Below, one piece after another: positions 1-5,168 of a stretch of 5,168 nt of DNA. The notes under the pieces are model-generated. The model was not told the origin of the DNA and searched no databases. It saw nothing but the letters and a program-made list of their open reading frames with translations. Within the stretch, counting starts at the first letter, position 1; every line of letters starts with the position of its first letter. A program made the translations under genes and the position numbers. The stretch spans positions 1-5,168 of the forward strand of contig NZ_JAILQF010000456.1 in the NCBI RefSeq assembly GCF_024699075.1. The letters run 5' to 3'. The DNA is from Butyrivibrio sp. (GTDB lineage: Bacteria; Bacillota_A; Clostridia; Lachnospirales; Lachnospiraceae).

Positions 1-50
1 GCAGCTGATTTGTAATCAGCAGGTTAACGGTTCGAGTCCGCTCATCGGCT
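1..50 (+). tRNA. tRNA-Thr (anticodon TGT), 5' part cut off by the window
   Basis: This is the 3' part of a threonine tRNA; the 5' acceptor strand and most of the D arm lie before base 1. The anticodon stem GCTGA (4-8) pairs with TCAGC (16-20) around the loop TTTGTAA, giving anticodon TGT at 11-13, which reads ACA. The T arm is 26-42 with loop TTCGAGT and one A.C mismatch in its stem. The acceptor 3' strand is CATCGGC (43-49) followed by discriminator T50. CCA is not encoded, so it must be added after transcription. A 9-nt spacer leads to the next tRNA, consistent with one polycistronic tRNA transcript. Confidence 0.93.
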
Positions 51-59
51 TTTTCATAA

Positions 60-141
60 GGGTGGCTTCCCGAGTGGCCAAAGGGGACAGACTGTAAATC
101 TGCTGCAAATTGCTTCGGTGGTTCGAATCCACCGCCACCCA
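60..141 (+). tRNA. tRNA-Tyr (anticodon GTA)
   Basis: This is a complete 82-nt class II tRNA. Acceptor strands GGGTGGC (60-66) and GCCACCC (134-140) pair perfectly, and the discriminator is A141. The anticodon loop CTGTAAA (92-98) carries GTA at 94-96, which reads tyrosine codons. The anticodon stem has an A.C mismatch at its outermost pair (87/103). A long variable arm lies between the anticodon arm and the T arm, as expected for bacterial tyrosine tRNA. The T arm is GGTGG / TTCGAAT / CCACC (117-133). CCA is not encoded. Confidence 0.97.
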
Positions 142-192
142 CTCGTTAACTTCATACAGATAATAGTGGGAGTTCTTGAAGGACTTCAATGA

Positions 193-266
193 CGCGGGGT
201 GGAGCAGTCTGGAAGCTCGTCGGGCTCATAACCCGAAGGTCATAGGTTCAAATCCTGTCCCCGCTA
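193..266 (+). tRNA. initiator tRNA-fMet (anticodon CAT)
   Basis: This is a 74-nt methionine tRNA with initiator hallmarks. The anticodon loop CTCATAA (225-231) carries CAT at 227-229. The anticodon stem TCGGG/CCCGA contains the three consecutive G-C pairs next to the loop that direct initiator tRNA to the ribosomal P site. The first acceptor pair is open: C193 faces T265 (C1.U72), while the other six pairs match (GCGGGG with CCCCGC). An unpaired 1-72 position is the usual recognition feature for methionyl-tRNA formyltransferase. The T arm is 242-258 and the discriminator is A266. CCA is not encoded. Confidence 0.95.
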
Positions 267-272
267 CTCTGT

Positions 273-345
<73 letters not shown>

Positions 346-360
346 CTTTTTTATTTCTAG

Positions 361-391
361 GCATAAGACATAGTCTTATGCTATTTTTTTT
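361..391 (+). terminator. intrinsic terminator of the tRNA operon
   Basis: GCATAAGAC (361-369) and GTCTTATGC (373-381) form a perfect 9-bp stem around a 3-nt loop. After TA comes a run of eight T residues (384-391). A further T run (347-352) lies just before the stem. The position, 15 nt after tRNA-Phe, fits the end of the tRNA transcript and separates it from the protein operon downstream. Confidence 0.92.
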
Positions 392-416
392 ACTAAGAAT
401 CAATCTATGGTATAAT
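389..416 (+). promoter_or_regulatory. probable sigma-A promoter of the decarboxylase-holB-ricT operon
   Basis: A consensus -10 box TATAAT lies at 411-416, preceded by TGG at 408-410, which makes it an extended -10 element. A weak -35 match TTTACT (389-394, four of six to TTGACA) sits 16 nt upstream and overlaps the T tract of the preceding terminator. The start of transcription would be near 423, giving a leader of about 30 nt. This is the only convincing promoter ahead of the five co-directional genes. It is inferred from sequence only. Confidence 0.75.
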
Positions 417-443
417 TTAAAAGTTAAGTACTTTAGAGCAATT

Positions 444-447
444 GGAG
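444..447 (+). promoter_or_regulatory. ribosome binding site that decides the decarboxylase start
   Basis: GGAG at 444-447 lies 6 nt before the TTG codon at 454, a good spacing. The longer in-frame reading would start at the TTG at 442, but this GGAG would then lie inside the gene, and no Shine-Dalgarno-like sequence is placed suitably before 442. The start at 454 is therefore preferred. Confidence 0.6.
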
Positions 448-453
448 ATACTA

Positions 454-1995
454 TTGGGCGAACTGTGGGATAAGCTTTCAGATCTGTCAAAGAGTAATAT
501 GTATCCTTTTCACATGCCTGGGCATAAAAGGAATGCTTCTTGTGGTATGGATACAGCTTTACTTTTTGATCATGATATTACTGAGATAGATGATTTTGAT
601 AATCTGCATGATGCAAGAGATTTACTAAGGACATGTCAGAACAGGGCTAATGATCTGTATAAGGCTGGTGAAACCTTTTTCCTTGTAAATGGATCTACCT
701 GTGGCGTTCTGTCGGCCATATCGGCTGTTACAGCTGATGGAGACACTATACTGACTGCAAGGAACTGTCATAAGTCTTTGTATCACGCTGCTTATCTTAG
801 AAATCTGAATCTTAGATATTTATATCCTGAGAATATAGAAGGCTATGATTTTTGCGGCGCTGTAACTAAAGCGTCTGTAGAAGAGGCTCTAGGGGTAAAT
901 AAAGATATAAAAGCTGTCTTTATAACATCACCAACTTATGAAGGCGTGTATTCGGATGTGAGGGCTATAGCTGATGTAGCACATCGTCATAATATCCCTC
1001 TTATTGTTGATGAAGCTCATGGAGCTCATCTAGGTATAGCTAAGGGAATGCCTGAAGGTGCGATAGCACAGGGAGCAGACATTGTAATTCACAGTCTTCA
1101 CAAGACTCTTCCTTGTATCACGCAGAGCGCTTTACTACATGTAAGCGGATCCTATGTTGACAGAGACAGACTTAAGAGGTTCCTTAGAATATATCAGACC
1201 AGTAGTCCGTCATATCTTATGATGGCATCTATAGATGATGGCATATCATATATGACAAGATACGGCGATGACTTTGCAACAAAGCTTTTGTCATATCATG
1301 ATAAAATCCTTGCTAATACCAGAAAGCTAAAGCATCTCATCGTTCCTGATTATTCGGTAATAGCTGATCCATGCAAGATTGTCATTGCCTGCAAAGATAA
1401 TTCGATAACAGGATCAGATATATATGATCATTTAAGGAATAGATACGCACTACAGCCCGAAATGGCCTGCAAGTCCTATGTTCTAATGATAATAACCGGT
1501 ATGGATACATTAGAGGGCATAGAAAGGCTTATAGAGGCTATTAAAGAAATAGATAAAGATATAGATAAAAAAATTAATAAAAATATAGATACAGAAATAG
1601 ATACAGTGATAGAAGACAAGGCTGATCTATATGATTTGTATAATGCAGAAGATACTAAAAAGCAAGTTGATTCAAGTAATGCAGAAGATAAGATAAATCC
1701 AGGAAATTTGAGCATAGCAGAATCTAGGACAGGTTCTTATACTCCTTGTGATATAAAGATGACACTTACAAAAGCCTGGGATACTGATCATGAAGAGATT
1801 CTTTTGGATAAAGCAGATGGAAGAATCGCAGCTGATTTCGTTAATTTATATCCGCCGGGGATCCCGCTTGTAGTCCCCGGAGAAGTAATTACAGACAAGC
1901 TCATAGATAATATCAAAGAAAATCTGACAGAGGGTCTTAACGTTCAGGGAATATCTGAAGGAAGACTTATAAGGGTGGTAAAATGGGGAAAATAG
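454..1995 (+). CDS. Orn/Lys/Arg decarboxylase family protein (YaaO-like), PLP-dependent
   Basis: This is a fold-type I PLP enzyme of the ornithine/lysine/arginine decarboxylase family, a cytosolic enzyme expected to turn a basic amino acid into a polyamine-type amine. Which substrate is used cannot be read from the sequence. Numbering from the TTG at 454 (513 residues): the N-terminal signature PFHMPGHKR is at 18-26, the cofactor-phosphate region VNGST at 78-82, DEAHGAH at 186-192, and the PLP lysine in SLHKT at K217. The C-terminal domain signature YPPGIPLVVPGE is near 466-477, so the enzyme looks intact. Residues 365-431 form an unusual acidic, lysine-rich linker made of tandem repeats, between the major and C-terminal domains. 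An alternative TTG start at 442 adds four residues but has no good ribosome binding site; the ATG at 499 would cut the usual N-terminus. The gene is first in the operon and overlaps the next by 13 nt. Position and family match B. subtilis yaaO. Confidence 0.92.
   Translation: MGELWDKLSDLSKSNMYPFHMPGHKRNASCGMDTALLFDHDITEIDDFDNLHDARDLLRTCQNRANDLYKAGETFFLVNGSTCGVLSAISAVTADGDTILTARNCHKSLYHAAYLRNLNLRYLYPENIEGYDFCGAVTKASVEEALGVNKDIKAVFITSPTYEGVYSDVRAIADVAHRHNIPLIVDEAHGAHLGIAKGMPEGAIAQGADIVIHSLHKTLPCITQSALLHVSGSYVDRDRLKRFLRIYQTSSPSYLMMASIDDGISYMTRYGDDFATKLLSYHDKILANTRKLKHLIVPDYSVIADPCKIVIACKDNSITGSDIYDHLRNRYALQPEMACKSYVLMIITGMDTLEGIERLIEAIKEIDKDIDKKINKNIDTEIDTVIEDKADLYDLYNAEDTKKQVDSSNAEDKINPGNLSIAESRTGSYTPCDIKMTLTKAWDTDHEEILLDKADGRIAADFVNLYPPGIPLVVPGEVITDKLIDNIKENLTEGLNVQGISEGRLIRVVKWGK
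1546..1617 (+). repeat. 12-bp tandem repeat coding (E/D/K/N)-I-(D/N)-(K/T) units
   Basis: Six adjacent 12-nt units run in frame through the decarboxylase gene. The core ATAGATA recurs exactly at 1549, 1561, 1585 and 1597, with the variant ATTAATA at 1573 and ATAGAAG at 1609. The encoded four-residue units are EIDK, DIDK, KINK, NIDT, EIDT and VIED. Any change in copy number would keep the reading frame, so length variation between strains is plausible. Confidence 0.85.
1639..1746 (+). repeat. degenerate 36-bp tandem repeat in the decarboxylase linker
   Basis: Three 36-nt (12-residue) units begin YNAED, SNAED and SIAES. The GCAGAA core occurs at 1645, 1681 and 1717, exactly 36 nt apart. The first two copies share the 14-bp sequence TAATGCAGAAGATA (1641-1654 and 1677-1690). 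Outside these cores the units have diverged. Together with the 12-bp repeat just upstream, it forms most of the extra linker. Confidence 0.65.
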
Positions 1996-2576
1996 TCCTG
2001 CTCATGGGAAAGAGCACAACAGGTAAAGACACTGTATACAGAAATCTTCTCGAAAAGAACAAGTTTGATCTTAAAAAGGTTGTGTTATATACAACAAGAC
2101 CTATGCGTGACAAAGAAGAAAATGGAGTTCAGTACTTCTTTTGTGATGAAGAGGGTTATCAGAAGTTTTTGAATGACCGAAAAATAATAGAAGGACGAAC
2201 TTATGACACATGCTATGGACCATGGCGCTATTTTACAGTTGACGATGGACAGATAGATCTTGAAAGTTCAAGCTCTTTAATGATCGGAACACTTGAAGCC
2301 TATGAATCCATGACAAACTATTTTGGCAAAGATAAAGTCGTTCCTGTATATATTGAGATCTCTGACAGAATCCGCATGGAGCGGGCTATGCACAGGGAAA
2401 ATAAGCAGGAACACCCAAAATATGATGAGATGTGTCGAAGATATCTTGCAGACGAAGAAGACTTTTCTGAAGAAAAGCTCAAAGCAGCAGGAATCACAAG
2501 AAGATTCAATAATGAAGGCACAATAGATCAGATACTTGACGAGATTAATGAGTACCTTACACAGATGGGTGTCTGA
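1983..2576 (+). CDS. guanylate kinase-like nucleoside monophosphate kinase
   Basis: This 197-residue cytosolic P-loop kinase is closest in motif pattern to guanylate kinase (GMP + ATP to GDP + ADP), and its length is near that family's norm. The N-terminal strand leads into the Walker A loop GKSTTGKDT (9-17). The TTRPMR motif (R39, R42), with NGVQYFF (Y51) downstream, matches the GMP-binding signature. E70 and Y79 fit two further GMP-site positions. CRRYLADEEDF (151-161) resembles the conserved RR...A..E stretch of the lid region. Odd points: the serine expected after the YYG-type motif is replaced (YGPWR), and the aspartate of the usual IDxQG segment seems missing (SLMIGTLEA). The substrate is therefore uncertain. 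The ATG at 1983 lies inside the end of the decarboxylase gene, with AAGGGTGG (1971-1978) as ribosome binding site, so translation is probably coupled. In B. subtilis this slot holds tmk (dTMP kinase). Confidence 0.85.
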   Translation: MGKIVLLMGKSTTGKDTVYRNLLEKNKFDLKKVVLYTTRPMRDKEENGVQYFFCDEEGYQKFLNDRKIIEGRTYDTCYGPWRYFTVDDGQIDLESSSSLMIGTLEAYESMTNYFGKDKVVPVYIEISDRIRMERAMHRENKQEHPKYDEMCRRYLADEEDFSEEKLKAAGITRRFNNEGTIDQILDEINEYLTQMGV

Positions 2577-2590
2577 TACATAAATTCCTG

Positions 2591-2625
2591 CATAACCGCT
2601 ATCTGTATAAGGAGGTGCGGGTATG
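2591..2625 (+). promoter_or_regulatory. possible hairpin over the yaaR ribosome binding site and start codon
   Basis: CATAACCGC (2591-2599) can pair with GCGGGTATG (2617-2625) in eight of nine positions, with one A.G mismatch. The 17-nt loop carries the strong ribosome binding site AAGGAGGT (2609-2616), and the yaaR ATG (2623-2625) falls in the stem. If it forms in the mRNA it could limit initiation or make it depend on ribosomes arriving from upstream. No ligand or protein partner can be named, and it could be chance. Confidence 0.35.
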
Positions 2626-3063
2626 GATATTAAAATAGGTCAGGTACAGCAGACACAGCCTACTCAGCAGACTGAGAATAATCAGCCTATTGATGACCAG
2701 TTTAAATTCACATTGGCATCCAAGCTTGAAGATACAACGCTTGCGGACAGACTTACCAACATGATGCAGGATATACAGCAGCAGGGTAAGCTTATTGGCA
2801 AGAAGCATGACATCAGGGATATGCAAAGGTACAGGAAGCTGATCAAGGAATTTTTGAATGAAGTTATAACAAGATCTCATACTTTTTCCAGAGAGAACTT
2901 TCTAGACAGGAAGGGAAGACACAGAGTATATGGAATAGTAAGACTTGTTAATGAGAATCTTGATGCTCTTACACAAGAGCTTTTTAAGGATGAGAAAGAC
3001 AATATAGCCATAATGGGGAGAATAGGAGATATTGAAGGACTTATCCTTGATATATTCACTTAA
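2623..3063 (+). CDS. yaaR: YaaR family protein (DUF327)
   Basis: This 146-residue protein has the length, position and sequence pattern of B. subtilis YaaR (DUF327), whose molecular role is not established. The first 25 or so residues are rich in Q, T, N and P (QVQQTQPTQQTENNQP) and are probably disordered. The rest is predicted to be mainly helical and charged: a segment around DMQRYRKLIKEFLNEVI (about 67-83), then a basic patch DRKGRHRVYGIVRLVNENL (94-112). The conserved C-terminal stretch is GRIGDIEGLILDIFT (132-146). No signal peptide, membrane segment or catalytic motif is seen. AAGGAGGT lies 6 nt before the ATG and supports the start. It sits 46 nt after the kinase gene and 38 nt before holB, and yaaR next to holB is a conserved Firmicutes pairing. 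Confidence 0.88.
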   Translation: MDIKIGQVQQTQPTQQTENNQPIDDQFKFTLASKLEDTTLADRLTNMMQDIQQQGKLIGKKHDIRDMQRYRKLIKEFLNEVITRSHTFSRENFLDRKGRHRVYGIVRLVNENLDALTQELFKDEKDNIAIMGRIGDIEGLILDIFT

Positions 3064-3101
3064 GAGCGGTTTAGAATTACCTGAAACAGAGAGGACTTGG
3101 A

Positions 3102-4145
3102 ATGGCGGATTTTGCCGATATAATCGGACAAAAGCAGATGACAGATCATCTGCAGAATGCACTGCGAACAGGTAAAGCCTCGCATGCATATATAATCACG
3201 GGAGAGAAGGAGTCTGGCAAAGAGTTCATAGCAAGAATATTTGCGCAGACACTTATGTGTAGTGACAGACATGAAGATTATGGGCTTATCGAGCCATGTC
3301 ATAAATGTCATTCCTGTATACAGGCGGAAAGCGGAAGTAATCCTGACATAATAACCGTTACGCATGAAAAGCCTAACACCATCAGCGTTGATGAAGTTCG
3401 TGCCATCTGCGATGATGTTGTTATAAAGCCTTATGCAGGTCCTTACAAGATCTATATTTTCCCAGATGGAGAAAAAATGAATATTCAGGCGCAAAATGCG
3501 CTTTTAAAGACGCTGGAAGAACCGCCGTCATATGTTGTGATGCTGATACTTACCGACAACCTTGATGTCTTCCTTCCAACAATCCTTTCAAGATGCGTGG
3601 TGCTTCCAATGAAGCCGGCACCTGATGAAGATATCAAGCATTTTTTGATGAAAGAGTATCATACTCCTGATTACAGGGCGGATCTTTGTGTTTCCTTTGC
3701 AAGAGGCAATGTAGGCAAGGCAATTTTACTTTCGCAGAATGAAGATTTTGACAGAATGAGGAAGCAGACCTTCAGCCTTCTTCAGAAGATAAGCAGAAAA
3801 GAGCTTCATGAGATACTTGATATAGTCAAAGAGATAGAGACACCGCAGGATGAAGCGGGCAATGCAGAGAACGTTGATAAGAAAGAAATAATATCTGATT
3901 TTTTGGACATGCTCTTATTCTTTTTCAGAGATGTACTCGTGTATAAAGCTACAGAAAGTGACGGGGGCTTGATTTTCGCAGGTGACCTATCGTATATTAG
4001 AGATACGGCTGAAAAATGCACTTTTGAAGGCTTAAACAGCATCGTAAATCTTATCAGTAAGACGCGAAGAAGGATACAAGTTAACGTCAATCCTGATATC
4101 GCAGTAGAGATGCTGATGATCGGTATAAAAGACAATATGACATAA
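3102..4145 (+). CDS. holB: DNA polymerase III delta' subunit
   Basis: This 347-residue clamp-loader subunit works with DnaX and delta to load the beta clamp on DNA at the replication fork. The N-terminal AAA+ core begins IIGQKQMTDHLQNAL, typical of the DnaX/delta' family. A zinc module uses C53, C66, C69 and C72 (one cysteine, then CxxCxxC). QAQNALLKTLEEPP (129-142) and the SRC motif (163-165), which supplies the arginine finger, are present. The P-loop is GEKESGKE (34-41), with Glu in place of Ser/Thr after the lysine, and the Walker B region reads IYIFPDGEKM with no DE pair. Delta' is often a non-hydrolysing subunit, so this need not mean loss of function. Residues from about 200 on form the helical collar domain. 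GAGG at 3091-3094 lies 7 nt before the ATG. The gene lies between yaaR and ricT, the usual Firmicutes arrangement. Confidence 0.95.
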   Translation: MADFADIIGQKQMTDHLQNALRTGKASHAYIITGEKESGKEFIARIFAQTLMCSDRHEDYGLIEPCHKCHSCIQAESGSNPDIITVTHEKPNTISVDEVRAICDDVVIKPYAGPYKIYIFPDGEKMNIQAQNALLKTLEEPPSYVVMLILTDNLDVFLPTILSRCVVLPMKPAPDEDIKHFLMKEYHTPDYRADLCVSFARGNVGKAILLSQNEDFDRMRKQTFSLLQKISRKELHEILDIVKEIETPQDEAGNAENVDKKEIISDFLDMLLFFFRDVLVYKATESDGGLIFAGDLSYIRDTAEKCTFEGLNSIVNLISKTRRRIQVNVNPDIAVEMLMIGIKDNMT

Positions 4146-4158
4146 CTTTGCAAAGTTA
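4143..4158 (+). repeat. perfect 16-bp palindrome over the holB stop codon
   Basis: TAACTTTGCAAAGTTA is identical to its own reverse complement. Its first three bases are the holB stop codon, and it lies 33 nt before the ricT start. As RNA it would be a weak hairpin of six A/U-rich pairs with a TGCA loop and no T run after it, so it is not a normal terminator. It could be a protein-binding site or chance. Confidence 0.5.
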
Positions 4159-4191
4159 ATTTGATTGGAACTATAAAGAAATGAGGTTAAG

Positions 4192-5168
4192 ATGACCAGA
4201 GTAATAGGCGTACGCTTTCGTACTGCCGGAAAGATTTATTTTTTTGATCCGGGAGAATTGGAAATCAAAAGAGGCAGCCATGTTATCGTGGAAACTGCCA
4301 GAGGTATAGAATACGGAACAGTTGTAGCACCTGCTTATGACGTAGAAGATGATAAGGTTGTAAAGCCTATCAAGACTGTTATTCGTATTGCTAATGAAAC
4401 TGATGAGAATCAGGAAAGAGAGAACAGGGAAAAAGAGAAGGAAGCCTTCAAGGTCTGTCATGAGAAGATTCTAAAGCATGGCCTTGATATGAAGCTTATT
4501 GATGCTGAGTATACTTTTGATAATAATAAGATTCTCTTTTACTTTACAGCAGACGGAAGAATTGACTTCCGTGCGCTTGTTAAGGATCTTGCTGCAGTAT
4601 TCAGGACAAGGATTGAGCTTCGCCAGATCGGCGTAAGAGACGAGACCAAGATAATCGGCGGATATGGCATATGCGGAAGACCGCTTTGCTGCCATTCTTA
4701 TCTTTCTGACTTTGCACCTGTATCAATTAAGATGGCCAAGGAGCAGAGCCTGTCTCTTAATCCTACCAAGATATCAGGTGTGTGCGGAAGACTTATGTGC
4801 TGCCTCAAGAACGAAGAAGAGGTTTACGAAGAGCTCAATAAGAAGCTTCCTAAGGTTGGCGATATAGTAAGAACTGATGACGGATTTGAAGGTGAAGTTG
4901 CTAATGTTGGTGTACTTCGTCAGACAGTTCGTATTCTTGTTGATGTTAATGATGAAAAAGAAGTTCATGATTACACAGCAGATCAGGTTCATTTTGTAAG
5001 GAAGAAATCCAAACATGGTAATGAGCCTAGAAATGACAAGAGTGAAGAAGTAAGTATAGAAGAGCTTAAAGCCCTTGAAGATATGGGTACAAGCGGCGAT
5101 CTTGATGGTGAAGAAGGCCAGGGTCAGGGCAAGCAGAATTATCAGGGAAGAAATAATAAAAACCAGGG
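4192..5168 (+). CDS. ricT: RicT/YaaT, PSP1-domain regulator of RNase Y, 3' end beyond the window
   Basis: The frame stays open for 325 codons and two bases to the window edge without a stop. MTRVIGVRFRTAGKIYFFDP starts the protein as in YaaT/RicT. The PSP1 domain covers roughly residues 60-150. Two cysteine motifs follow, CGRPLCC (C161, C166, C167) and CGRLMCC (C198, C203, C204), the family's hallmark and likely iron-sulfur ligands. In B. subtilis RicT joins RicA and RicF in the cytosol, steers RNase Y mRNA processing and supports sporulation, competence and biofilm development. B. subtilis YaaT is about 275 residues; here an acidic then G/Q/N-rich tail (about 276-325, QGQGKQNYQGRNNKNQ) goes further and is not finished. 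GAGG (4183-4186) lies 5 nt before the ATG. It is 46 nt after holB, probably in the same operon. Confidence 0.93.
   Translation, partial: MTRVIGVRFRTAGKIYFFDPGELEIKRGSHVIVETARGIEYGTVVAPAYDVEDDKVVKPIKTVIRIANETDENQERENREKEKEAFKVCHEKILKHGLDMKLIDAEYTFDNNKILFYFTADGRIDFRALVKDLAAVFRTRIELRQIGVRDETKIIGGYGICGRPLCCHSYLSDFAPVSIKMAKEQSLSLNPTKISGVCGRLMCCLKNEEEVYEELNKKLPKVGDIVRTDDGFEGEVANVGVLRQTVRILVDVNDEKEVHDYTADQVHFVRKKSKHGNEPRNDKSEEVSIEELKALEDMGTSGDLDGEEGQGQGKQNYQGRNNKNQ

Noticed and set aside
159..164. A -10-like GATAAT between tRNA-Tyr and tRNA-fMet
   Set aside because: No -35 match is found at a fitting distance, since that region is the GC-rich 3' end of tRNA-Tyr. The gap is short and fits a processed spacer in one transcript.
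171..189. Small inverted repeats (TTGAAG GA CTTCAA, and AGTTC/GGACT) in the 51-nt tRNA spacer
   Set aside because: The stems are short, compete with each other, have no T run, and no role can be supported. The rest of the spacer (142-192) shows nothing else.
1476..1715. Minus-strand frame inside the decarboxylase, rich in S, I and L
   Set aside because: It is the antisense of the 12-bp repeat and linker region. Its membrane-like look comes from reading the AT-rich repeats backwards; there is no ribosome binding site or family match.
3060..3494. A 144-codon minus-strand frame opposite holB
   Set aside because: It lies opposite the clearly coding holB, matches no family I recognise, and has no promoter or ribosome binding site.
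4148..4177. Possible internal promoter for ricT (TTGCAA, 18 nt, TATAAA)
   Set aside because: Transcription would start near 4184, on or inside the ricT ribosome binding site, leaving almost no leader. Read-through from the upstream operon promoter explains expression better.
4171..5016. Minus-strand frames (4171-4461, 4471-4695, 4774-5016) and the plus-strand frame at 4664-4867 in the ricT region
   Set aside because: All are shadows of ricT, whose frame from 4192 to the window end shows the PSP1 and CGRxxCC motifs.

Overview
The window looks like a chromosomal stretch of a low-G+C Firmicute, most likely a Clostridia/Lachnospiraceae-type anaerobe. This rests on AT-rich coding sequence, frequent AGA/ATA codons, strong AGGAGG-type ribosome binding sites, tRNA genes without an encoded CCA end, and a conserved Firmicutes gene order. 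The genus cannot be fixed from the sequence alone.

Layout. Bases 1-345 hold the end of a tRNA operon: a 5'-truncated tRNA-Thr(TGT), then tRNA-Tyr(GTA), initiator tRNA-fMet(CAT) and tRNA-Phe(GAA). A strong intrinsic terminator at 361-391 closes it. An extended -10 promoter (about 389-416) follows at once. It appears to start a co-directional operon that fills the rest of the window: an Orn/Lys/Arg decarboxylase-family gene (454-1995), a guanylate-kinase-like nucleotide kinase (1983-2576, overlapping the decarboxylase by 13 nt), yaaR/DUF327 (2623-3063), holB for the DNA polymerase III delta' subunit (3102-4145), and ricT/yaaT with a PSP1 domain (4192 to beyond the right edge). Gaps between genes are 38-46 nt, and no internal terminator was found.

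The order matches the Bacillus subtilis cluster yaaO-tmk-yaaQ-yaaR-holB-yaaT(ricT), with two differences. A guanylate-kinase-like gene sits where tmk is expected, and yaaQ (darA, a c-di-AMP receptor) is absent. Together the genes cover amino-acid decarboxylation, nucleotide phosphorylation, clamp loading at the replication fork and RNase Y-linked mRNA processing. They are probably linked by conserved co-expression and not by one pathway.

I do not see a new defence system, mobile element, CRISPR array or phage. The points that most deserve a second look are local. The decarboxylase carries an in-frame linker built from 12-bp and 36-bp tandem repeats. The nucleotide kinase has unusual substrate-site residues and sits in the tmk slot. 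A hairpin could place the yaaR ribosome binding site in its loop and the start codon in its stem. A perfect 16-bp palindrome covers the holB stop codon. HolB has eroded ATPase motifs, and RicT has an extended low-complexity tail.
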